Below are positions 1 through 6,727 of a stretch of DNA of 64,000 nt, one piece after another (the first letter of the stretch is position 1; every line of letters starts with the position of its first letter). The notes below the pieces were generated by a model, which worked only from the letters and a program-made list of their open reading frames with translations, was not told the DNA's origin and did not search any database. Made by a program: the position numbers and the translations under genes. Where the stretch lies: NCBI GenBank assembly GCA_016794525.1, contig JAEUJY010000115.1, forward strand, positions 1 through 64,000, read 5' to 3'. This DNA comes from Myxococcales bacterium (lineage in GTDB: Bacteria; Myxococcota_A; Polyangia; Haliangiales; Haliangiaceae).

Positions 1-72
1 CCGCTCCACGATCTCGGGATCCAGCATCGGAACGACCATCGTCCCGACCTCGTTTTCGTGCGTCTTTCTCAT
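1..72 (-). CDS. N-terminal 24 codons of a probable IS21-family transposase (partial)
   Basis: The ATG at 72-70 is preceded by a strong GGGGAGGG ribosome site, and 24 codons are open to the window edge (start MRKTHENEVG). The visible residues do not identify a family. The istA call comes only from its position just inside IS21-like terminal repeats. It could be another protein of the same element. Confidence 0.45.
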   Translation of the reverse strand, partial: MRKTHENEVGTMVVPMLDPEIVER

Positions 73-141
73 CGCTTACCCTCCCCAGGGGAGGGGTCAG
101 TTTTAGTGGCGCGCGGGGGTCATTTTACGTGGCGCCTGACA
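1..141 (-). mobile_element. Left end of an IS21-type insertion sequence (partial)
   Basis: Read on the minus strand, the element starts at 141 with TGTCAGGCGCCA and carries two internal repeats of the form GCCAC-n-TAAAA-TGACCCC (around 140-118 and 108-92). This is the multiple-terminal-repeat pattern of IS21-family ends. A ribosome site (GGGGAGGG) and an ORF reading away from the end follow at once, as expected for istA. The rest lies outside the window, so the family call rests on the end structure only. The end falls inside another gene (125-391), which marks it as an insertion. Confidence 0.6.
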
Positions 142-391
142 CAAGTCCCCAACTTGCCGCGCGGCGTGGGTCGCCCGTGACCGGTGGACAAAACTCGCAA
201 TCGTGAAGTCCGCGCGTGACTTGGGTCGGTGCGTGCTCGATCAGTCCGGCGAGGCGAGGCACCAACTCCGCGGGCACATCGCCGGTCGGGAACACGTGCC
301 CGTGTGCGAGCCACCCGACGTTGACCGCTGGTGCCTCGGGACGCTGGCCGCGCAGGTAGGTGTAGGGGCTGAGGTCGGCGTACCAGGTCAT
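125..391 (-). pseudogene. Small hypothetical protein, 3' end cut off by the IS end
   Basis: A convincing ORF of 88 codons starts at ATG 391 behind a good ribosome site (GGAGGACTCG). It begins MTWYADLSPYTYL, continues with NVGWLAHGHVFPTGDVP and ends with a HDCEFCPP cluster. I recall similar short proteins of unknown function in myxobacteria and actinomycetes, so it reads as a real conserved gene. The last residues (LVSGAT and stop) are encoded by the insertion-sequence terminus at 125-141, so the native C-terminus is lost. A copy of the dispersed repeat (405-431) lies just upstream of the ribosome site. The product may still be made, since little seems to be missing. Confidence 0.6.
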
Positions 392-664
392 CGAGTCCTC
401 CAGCTGCGATCCGATCGGTTGCGACCCAGTTGTCGGAGCCGGCTCGTATACCACCGCATCGCCGCTTCGCGGGCCACGGGGAAGTCGCCCGACTTGATCG
501 TGTGGGCCGCCCAGACCGAGAAGCGCGGGAACAGTGCGCTCCGCTCGGTTACGACCCGGTTCTCTGAGGACACCTCGAACTCGCCACCTGAGATCGCCCC
601 CCCCCGCAGCGGCGATTGACGCTGCTTCGCCAGCCGCGTACCGTCTGCAACAAGGGAGGGCCTT

Positions 665-1357
665 GTGCGGGACCAGATCGTACGCTTCGCGCTGCTCGTC
701 GGACTCTGGGCGTGCAGTCTCGATGCCCCGCACTTTGTGGGAGTCGATGCACAGCTCGCTGAGGATTCGAGCCCGCCGGCGCCCGACGCTACCGTCGACG
801 CGGTGGATGCCATGCCCGTCGGAACCGATGCCGCACCTGACGCAGCCGCGACGGTTGTCCTCGACCTTGTCGCGGGCGACAGCGTTCGCGCCGGCTTGCC
901 GACCACGGTCCGTTGGAGTGCTACCGGGGTCGCTAGTTGTACCGCCGCTAGCGGTGGGGCTGTCCCGGATTGGGACGGCCCCTTGCCGACAATCGCTGGT
1001 GAACGCCAGGTCGTGTCGCCCCTTGGGATCCAGACGCTGACGATCGCCTGCGATGACGGCGGCGCTGGCGTCTCCGCCATGGTGGTGCTCGCGGCGATGC
1101 GCCTCGATGTGGGCACCGAAACGTTGATACGTCCGGCCAACACGACGCTGGACTGGGAGGCGCCAGGAGCCGCCGACTGCGCGGGCATCGCCGCGCCTCA
1201 GGTCAATGGCGGGTTGAGTGCGGGAGGCGCCTACGCGGCATCCGGGCACTTCATGTACTTCGGACCGCTCGGCACGTCGGATCAGGGCTTCGTCTGCCGA
1301 GACGCCGCGGGCAGCCAACTCTACCGAGCCGTCGTTCACATGGTCGTGCAAGGCTGA
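665..1357 (+). CDS. Putative secreted lipoprotein, unknown function
   Basis: This is a 230-residue protein with a GTG start at 665. Residues 1-17 form a short signal with a lipobox-like LWAC, giving Cys17 as the lipidation site. An Asp/Ala/Pro-rich linker (about 20-60) follows, typical of myxobacterial surface lipoproteins. The rest has two beta-rich segments with paired cysteines (TGVASCTAASG, LTIACDDGG, AADCAGI, GFVCRDAAG) that suggest two Ig-like repeats. I do not recognise a family. It is the only apparently intact envelope gene in the otherwise mobile left island. Confidence 0.6.
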   Translation: MRDQIVRFALLVGLWACSLDAPHFVGVDAQLAEDSSPPAPDATVDAVDAMPVGTDAAPDAAATVVLDLVAGDSVRAGLPTTVRWSATGVASCTAASGGAVPDWDGPLPTIAGERQVVSPLGIQTLTIACDDGGAGVSAMVVLAAMRLDVGTETLIRPANTTLDWEAPGAADCAGIAAPQVNGGLSAGGAYAASGHFMYFGPLGTSDQGFVCRDAAGSQLYRAVVHMVVQG

Positions 1358-1602
1358 CGTCCACCTCGACCGCCCCGCACGTCGCGATCCGATCGGCTGC
1401 GACCGCTGCGACCCGATCCCGCCGGCCGCGCGATCGTCGACGGCGTCTTCGGCAAGGCGCTCGCGCTGTACACGGCGGTCCGCCTCTACGCGTACGACGC
1501 CCCGAGCAACCACCTCTTGCGTGCGATCCGATCGGTTGCGACCCGGTTCTTGGGGCGGCGCTTGGGGCGGCGCCGTTGGTCTTGCGCCGTCGGCTTCTTG
1601 GG
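1358..1602. other. Intergenic stretch with gene scrap between two repeat copies
   Basis: Between the repeat copies at 1384-1417 and 1521-1556 lies about 100 bp that reads, on the plus strand, as protein-like sequence (GRAIVDGVFGKALALYTAV then RLYAYDAPSNHLL). It runs without a stop into the repeat, which is read as AIRSVATRFL. There is no start codon of its own. I take it as a fragment of an unidentified gene trapped between repeats. Confidence 0.4.
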
Positions 1603-2643
1603 CTACGGCGTCAACGTCGCAAAGAAGTCGAAGAGGTGAAGCTCAATAAGTCGTTCCGGCCGCCCTCCGGAATCCCGTTCGCGAACCATGTCATTTAGCT
1701 CAGCATCGCTAAACAGTACGATGAGCTTCCGAAATTCCAACCAGCTTCGGCGACGCGCCTTCAGCGCTGCTTCCGATGCTGGCCGTCGACTCACAAGGAT
1801 TCCGAATGATCTCATGGCGTGGCTGTAAAGATACTGCTGTAGCGACTCCACCTCGGTCTGTCCGGGCGCCTCTGCGAAGTTCTTGCATTCGACGACGACG
1901 AACCAAGAGTTCGTGGCTGCTCGAACCCAATCCCAGAAGGCGTTTCCAACGAATATCGGGTACACAGCGTCTCGAACGTCCAACCCATCATCACTGCGAG
2001 ATTGAACTCTTGGCGTGTCCAGCGGCGGACAGAGTGCGTGATTGATCGCTCTGACGGCAGTCTCCTCGAACGTTCTTGAGCTGCTCTTGCCTGATGGCAG
2101 GACTGCAAGTTCGGCGATGATGCTGGCGCCAGGCGCGGCGGCCGCTCCTGGATCAGCTTGAAGGACATCGCGGCGCGCCTCTACAAGACGTAACCAGCGT
2201 GCTGCTAGAGCGGGGTGGTGCCCCACTTGGCTGATAATATCGTCCGCGTCTACTACAATTAGCCAGGGTGTCTCGGACGTCAGTTGTTCGCGCCTTTGCG
2301 GCGGGACGCGTTGGTTTACGACGAGGTAGCCCACGTCTGCGCTCACGAAGGCCCTCGCGCGCGCAAGCGATTGGTGCGCCTCACGGAGGCCAATACCGTT
2401 CACGCCGCGGCGAAACAGCCTACATTCTACAACAACAGACCTGCCTGACGCGTCATTCCCAGCGAAATCAAACGGCGCCTCACGCACCGCCGTACGATCG
2501 AATACGAACCCCATCGCCGTCAGCAGTTGGAATACGAGCCCCTCAAATTCTGCGCTTTCTAGGGTTGGGAGGTCATCTGCGACGAGTGCCACCGCTCTAT
2601 GGTGACATTCCTGCTCGAACTCCGTCAAGTCACCGGGCGTCAT
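1603..2643 (-). CDS. Protein with two restriction-endonuclease-like (PD-(D/E)XK) modules
   Basis: This is a 346-residue protein. The N-terminal module (about 30-140) has an FEGLVFQLL helix, Asp59 in APFDFAG and VVVECRLF, that is D...E73-x-R75, where the usual catalytic Lys is Arg. The C-terminal module (about 190-335) has FEETAVRAI, Asp225 and VVVECKNF, that is D...E252-x-K254, a complete Mrr-like signature. The first module may be a degenerate DNA-binding copy and the second the active nuclease (inference). It lies in the same orientation as, and 131 bp downstream of, the protease-helicase gene; two repeat copies fill the gap. No clear Shine-Dalgarno is seen before ATG 2643. A role in defence is plausible but not shown. 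Confidence 0.7.
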   Translation of the reverse strand: MTPGDLTEFEQECHHRAVALVADDLPTLESAEFEGLVFQLLTAMGFVFDRTAVREAPFDFAGNDASGRSVVVECRLFRRGVNGIGLREAHQSLARARAFVSADVGYLVVNQRVPPQRREQLTSETPWLIVVDADDIISQVGHHPALAARWLRLVEARRDVLQADPGAAAAPGASIIAELAVLPSGKSSSRTFEETAVRAINHALCPPLDTPRVQSRSDDGLDVRDAVYPIFVGNAFWDWVRAATNSWFVVVECKNFAEAPGQTEVESLQQYLYSHAMRSFGILVSRRPASEAALKARRRSWLEFRKLIVLFSDAELNDMVRERDSGGRPERLIELHLFDFFATLTP

Positions 2644-2774
2644 CTGGACTCACGTCGTCGATGCGTCAATTACACGCGATCCGATCGGCGGCGACCGACT
2701 GCGACCCGCTCCGAGGTTGCGGCCCGGTTCCCGTGCGATCCGATCGGTCGCGACCAGTTGTCCGTTCTCTGGGG

Positions 2775-4790
2775 CTACCCGGTAGCGAGGTCCCACGACA
2801 GCATCTCGGTCGTCGCGTCGGCGACCACGTGCAGCAGCATGCGCGCTCGAGACACGCCGACGTAGGACACCGATGAGCGACCCAGCTTCGCGTTGGGTGC
2901 CTCGAGAAGCACTACCGCGTCGGCCTCGAGGCCCTTGAAGGTGGCCACTGTGTAGAGCGGAATCGTTTGAACCCCGAAGGACCCGCCAGGCGCAATGCGC
3001 CACGACGGCGACGGCCCAAGTCCGTTCGCCCAAACGGGCATACTGAAGAACTCGGCAATCTGCGCGCCACGACGGCCTCGCTCTGGGGCAAGGCCGCCTA
3101 GGTCGAAGACGTCGGTTCGCCGGCGCCACGACAGCTTGGCATCGGGCCGCCCGGGAAAAGGCCAACGACGTGCGAACGAACATACGGCCCATATGTCGTC
3201 TTGGGTTGGATGACGCGCGTCACTCAGCGTCGGCAGCTCAGCTGGCCGCTTGTATCGACGCAGCTCGGGCTGTAGCGAGGTGAGGTAGTCGAGGACCACG
3301 CCCTGCCAGCCTTGATGGGACGGGTCGGCCATCTCGAGCCCACAGACGACGCTTGACGACACGGGGTCGGGCTCCGTGGTCAGGACGACCAGCGATGGCG
3401 GCGTATGCCGCAGCGCCTCGGTCACGGCGAGGCGCACCGCCGCACACGCTTGCGAGAAGTCGTTGATCGGAAACCACTCGACGATTCCCCGGCGCGTCAA
3501 CTGGCGTTCAGGGAGCGGCGCGCATGGGTGGATGCGCCGGACTAGTTCGAACACCTGCCCGGCGTTGCGACAGTTGCGCGACAGACGGATCTGCTGCGCG
3601 ATCGGCGGCCGGCCGCGGTGTGGCAGCAGGGCCTGATTGTCGTCCATGAAGACGTAGAAGTGACTGCGCTCGTCAGAGAGCGCCATTGTCACGACATCCC
3701 ACCAACTCTGCCGGAAGTCTTGTCCCTCGTCGACCACCACCGCTCCGTATCGAGCTTCGGACATAGCGAGCTTGGCCTGGGCCAACTCGAGGTCGTCCGA
3801 TGTCGGCTCGGCGTACTGCATCCATCCTTCGCTGATCACTACACTACCGGGGTCCACTAGCGTTCGGATCCAGTGTTCGAAATCGAAGCACTCAACCGCT
3901 GAGCCGGCGACCAACTCTCGCAGGAAGGCCGCCAGGTGCGGGCTGTGACAGATCAACAACGTGCGCAGGCCGGCGTGTGCGAACCGACATGCCTTTTCGA
4001 CCGCAACCAGGGTCTTGCCTGACCCTGCACAGCCGGTCACCAGCACACGTGTCTGGCCGTGCTGGGTCATCGCGACGACGCGGTACTGGTCCTCGGTGAG
4101 GCGAGTGATCGCACCACGCAGCCGGGTCCAGTTCGTCGCGACGTTGCGCGACAGAGCGCGGGGGTCTTGCCTTAGGCTGACCCGGTTGCCGGACTGGTGG
4201 TCGTTGACAATCGATCCAAACGGGGCTATCACGGCGCGGAGTTCCTCGGCGGCGATCGCATAGGCGACAGTGGAGCCGCGGCGCGCCTCCAGCACGCCGA
4301 TCAGCTGGCCAGTGCTCGGATCGATCACTGGGCCACCTGAGTATCCGAGCGCGATCTCGTCATTCGGCGTCTTGAGCCGGTAGCCGGCCGGCTGCTCCTT
4401 GTGACCTTGATACGATTCCTTTACCTGCTTCTCGATCTGACAGTGGACTTCCTCGCAAAGGGTCGCGACACCGTCGGACCGCCAGCCGACCACAATTACC
4501 TTGCAGCCAATGCCGACTCGCTTCGGCGCGAGGGGCAATGGCGTCAGCTCGGCCAGGTCGGCAACCTCGAGCAACGCAAGGTCGACGTGCTCGCCGCAGA
4601 ACAGAACCTTTGCGGCAATGCCCCCGACGTAGATGGCGGTGTCGGCGGGCTTCACGACGTGTGCGCACGTCGCGATTACAACGGTGGCCTCTCGACGAGC
4701 CACAACGAAGCCGGAGCCCAGCTGCTTGCCTTGCGATCCCGTGATTAGCAGTGCGCGCTGCAACCAGTCGGTCGTCGCTTCACTAGTCAT
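2775..4790 (-). CDS. Trypsin-like serine protease fused to a UvrD/Rep-type superfamily 1 helicase
   Basis: This is a 671-residue protein when started at ATG 4790, which has AGGA upstream; an in-frame TTG at 4805 would add 5 residues. Residues 20-190 are a chymotrypsin-fold protease with the full triad: His44 (ATCAHVV), Asp70 (EHVDLALLEV) and Ser151 (GYSGGPV). Residues 225-671 are a UvrD/PcrA-like helicase with a TEDQYRVV Q-motif, Walker A GCAGSGKT (253-260), Walker B VVVDEGQDF (351-359), VATFKGLEADAVVLLEA (motif V region) and SYVGVSRAR (motif VI). There is no signal peptide, so it should act in the cytoplasm. The nuclease gene follows downstream. Protease-NTPase fusions are known in bacterial conflict systems; this exact pairing I do not recognise as a named system. 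Confidence 0.8.
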   Translation of the reverse strand: MTSEATTDWLQRALLITGSQGKQLGSGFVVARREATVVIATCAHVVKPADTAIYVGGIAAKVLFCGEHVDLALLEVADLAELTPLPLAPKRVGIGCKVIVVGWRSDGVATLCEEVHCQIEKQVKESYQGHKEQPAGYRLKTPNDEIALGYSGGPVIDPSTGQLIGVLEARRGSTVAYAIAAEELRAVIAPFGSIVNDHQSGNRVSLRQDPRALSRNVATNWTRLRGAITRLTEDQYRVVAMTQHGQTRVLVTGCAGSGKTLVAVEKACRFAHAGLRTLLICHSPHLAAFLRELVAGSAVECFDFEHWIRTLVDPGSVVISEGWMQYAEPTSDDLELAQAKLAMSEARYGAVVVDEGQDFRQSWWDVVTMALSDERSHFYVFMDDNQALLPHRGRPPIAQQIRLSRNCRNAGQVFELVRRIHPCAPLPERQLTRRGIVEWFPINDFSQACAAVRLAVTEALRHTPPSLVVLTTEPDPVSSSVVCGLEMADPSHQGWQGVVLDYLTSLQPELRRYKRPAELPTLSDARHPTQDDIWAVCSFARRWPFPGRPDAKLSWRRRTDVFDLGGLAPERGRRGAQIAEFFSMPVWANGLGPSPSWRIAPGGSFGVQTIPLYTVATFKGLEADAVVLLEAPNAKLGRSSVSYVGVSRARMLLHVVADATTEMLSWDLATG

Positions 4791-4805
4791 GCGCCCATCC
4801 TGCAA

Positions 4806-5680
4806 TAGAACTGGCGCGACGCGCCATCGCTTGCGACCCGGTTCGCGGGTGGGCCTCCGTGCGATCCCGAACGGGCGCGCCCTCCGATCCGATCGGGTGC
4901 TTGCGTGCGATTCGCTCCGTTGCGCCCCACTCTCCTCCTTTGCCGCCGTCCTCGGAGCCGCCCACCCGATCGCGGAGGCCCCCCGCCGCCACGCCCGCCA
5001 CCAAGCTCGAGCGCTCGCCCGCGCCCGCCTGCCATGCGTTCTGTGCGCGCGTCCGGGACCGATTTCGCCGCCGACGCCACCTTCCGCGACCGCTACCTGC
5101 GCGCTCCGAGCGTTTCCGCAAGCTCACCACCGCCGACAGCCCCGAGATCGCGGCGCACTACCCGCGTGCGATCCGATCGGTTGCGACCCGGTTCTTGGTG
5201 GGTGGGCTGCTCTGGGTGAACTTCCTCGCGCCACGGCTCGATGTCGCCGTCGGCCTGCCGTGGTTCTCGTCGCACCTGACGGCGGATGTCGGCATCTCGG
5301 CGCGTGCCGCCGTGCCCTACGCAACCAACGCCGAGCGGACCACGTACGAGTACCGTGCGATCTGGGAGTCTGACGGCAAGGTCGGCAGCGAGTTTGACTT
5401 CATCGACGCGCTCGAGATCGGCGCCGCCATCAAGTATATCTTCTGATGGCCAGCGGAACGGTGATCTCGGCGACCAGGGCGGCGTGCCTGGCGCGCAGCG
5501 CGCCGGCCGGCAGGTCGGCCCAGACCGGCAGCCACCAGGTTGGACGCCGGGGCCTGGGCCAGATTGTACCGGAGGCGCGCGATCTGGGCGGCGGCGACGA
5601 TGACCGCGAATCACGCTGCCGCGGGGCTCGAGAAGACTCTGCGAACCGATCGGTTGCGACCCGGATCTGCGGGGGGCGAC
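4806..5680. other. Gene graveyard: repeat copies and scraps of transposase and outer-membrane-type genes
   Basis: No intact gene was found. Partial dispersed-repeat copies occupy 4829-4930. A RAYT-tail-like scrap on the plus strand spans about 4950-5163 (ATKLERSPAPACHAF and KLTTADSPEIAAHYPR). The repeat at 5166-5203 follows, then the plus-strand 3' end of a beta-barrel-like gene to 5446. A minus-strand scrap at about 5448-5540 reads LPVWADLPAGALRARHAALV, matching the transposase-tail gene at 5681 but inverted. The pieces abut at repeat copies. Confidence 0.5.
5204..5446 (+). pseudogene. 3' fragment of a probable outer-membrane beta-barrel gene
   Basis: About 80 codons are open to the stop at 5444-5446. 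The text reads as alternating beta-strand sequence (LDVAVGLPWFSSHLTADVG; DFIDALEIGAAIKYIF) and ends in Phe, the usual C-terminal residue of outer-membrane barrels. There is no start codon of its own. The 5' side is replaced by the dispersed repeat at 5166-5203, read in frame as AIRSVATRFL. It is a remnant only. Confidence 0.45.
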
Positions 5681-6219
5681 ATGACCATCCCCGCGGTCTA
5701 CCGCTCGCTCGACGAGCGGCGCCGCAACGCCCGCCGCTCGAACCCGCGCCCCGAGGCCGAGCTCGCGCACGACGTCGCGATCACGCTCGCACCGCTGCCG
5801 GTCTGGGCCGACCTCGACGCCGCCGCGCTCCGCGCCAAGCACGCCGCCCTGGTCGCCGACATCGAGGCCGAGCACGCCGGCGCCACCGTCCTCGGCGCCG
5901 CCCACCTGATCGCCGAAGATCCCACGCGACGCCCGCCACCAAGCTCGAGCCGTCACCCGCCCCCGCCTGCCACGCCTTCTGCGCCCGCGTCCGCGCGCGC
6001 TTCCTCGCCGCCTACGCCACCTTCCGCGACCGCTACAAGCGCGCCTCCGAGCGTCTCCGCAAGCTCGCCACCTCCGACACCACCGAGATCGCCGCCGCGA
6101 TCACCGCCAACCACCCGCCCGGCGCGCTCGTCCGCCCCCGCTGGTACATCGCCGCCCCCACCGACCTCGCCGCCACGTGGCTCCGCGGCGTTGACAACGC
6201 CGACCTCGCGCTAGCCTGA
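5681..6219 (+). pseudogene. Frameshifted C-terminal part of a RAYT-like (REP-associated) transposase
   Basis: From ATG 5681 the first frame reads MTIPAVYRSLDERRR, LAPLPVWADLDAA, KHAALVADIEAEHAG and VLGAAHLIAED. One base appears to be missing near 5920-5923. Restoring a C there continues in the next frame as DPHATPATKLEPSPAPACHA and FRDRYKRASERLRKL to the stop at 6219. The order 'VLG..A..L..DPHA.P...SPAP.CHA' plus a basic helical tail is what I recall from the C-terminal part of REP-associated transposases in planctomycetes and myxobacteria. The catalytic Y1 domain (HUH motif) is absent. Related scraps lie at 4950-5163 and, inverted, at 5448-5540. Confidence 0.5.
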
Positions 6220-6590
6220 GCGCCGCCCGCACGTCCTTGCGCTCACGCGCCACCCTCCCCGCCCCCATCGCTCGCTGCCCGGCCCGCCAGCCGTCACCCT
6301 AGCCGGTCGGGCGGCGGTGCTTTCGGCGGGCGCCGTGCGGGAGATTCGGCGACGCGATTCGCTGAACATCACGTGCGAACCGGTTGCGACCGCGATCCGA
6401 ACGGCTGCGACCCGGGACTTGGGCCCGCCAGGAGTCACCCCTGGCCGGTCGGGCAAGGTGCTTTCGGCGGGCGACGCGCGGGAGATTCGGCGACGCGATT
6501 CGCCGACCATCACCCCTAATGTGCGATCCGATCGGTTGCGACCCGGTTCTCGGGGAGATTCCGCGACGCGATCCGGTTCGTGGGGAGCAA
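6220..6590. repeat. Tandemly duplicated ~140-bp unit, each ending in a dispersed-repeat copy
   Basis: About 6281-6372 and 6423-6515 are close direct copies. Both run GGCCCGCCAG, CCGGTCGGGC, GGTGCTTTCGGCGGGC and GGGAGATTCGGCGACGCGA. Each is followed by dispersed-repeat sequence (6373-6420 and 6521-6556), and a third partial unit (GAGATTCCGCGACGCGAT) lies at 6556-6573. No gene is seen in this stretch. Confidence 0.7.
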
Positions 6591-6618
6591 TTGACTTATG
6601 GCATGATCGCCCTACACT
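6591..6618 (+). promoter_or_regulatory. Probable sigma-70-type promoter of the winged-helix/nuclease operon
   Basis: TTGACT (6591-6596) and TACACT (6613-6618) are separated by 16 bp. They lie 110 bp upstream of the ATG at 6728, in a locally AT-richer stretch directly after the last dispersed repeat. Confidence 0.55.
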
Positions 6619-6727
6619 CAATCGCGCCTTTTGAAGACGACAAAGGGCCGGACTTCGTCATCGAACAACCCAACCGGCTGGGCTGCAGTGGGAGGGGGGC
6701 GCGCCCTCCAACGGAGACTCTCCACCT

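Larger units (their letters stand above)
405..6556. repeat. Dispersed short repeat family, at least 11 copies (core GCGATCCGATCGGTTGCGAC)
   Basis: Near-identical or diverged copies are seen at about 405-431, 534-570, 1384-1417, 1521-1556, 2676-2711, 2733-2760, 4829-4930 (several partial), 5166-5203, 5641-5675, 6373-6420 (two adjacent) and 6521-6556. The best copies extend the core with CCGGTTCTTGGGG. Each has the 8-bp palindrome CCGATCGG and a direct TGCGA repeat 16 bp apart. Copies lie between genes and at the joints between gene scraps. I saw none after 6.6 kb. Confidence 0.85.

Noticed and set aside
420-640. Minus-strand text (FSVWAAHTIKSGDF and neighbours) that looks protein-like
   Set aside because: It reads into a dispersed-repeat copy at 405-431 and through a diverged copy at 534-570, and has no start or ribosome site; possibly another scrap, but not supportable as a gene.
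125-1513. Long minus-strand open frame upstream of the truncated gene
   Set aside because: Only the last 88 codons (from 391) read like protein and have a ribosome site; the rest is the shadow of the lipoprotein at 665-1357 and of repeat sequence.
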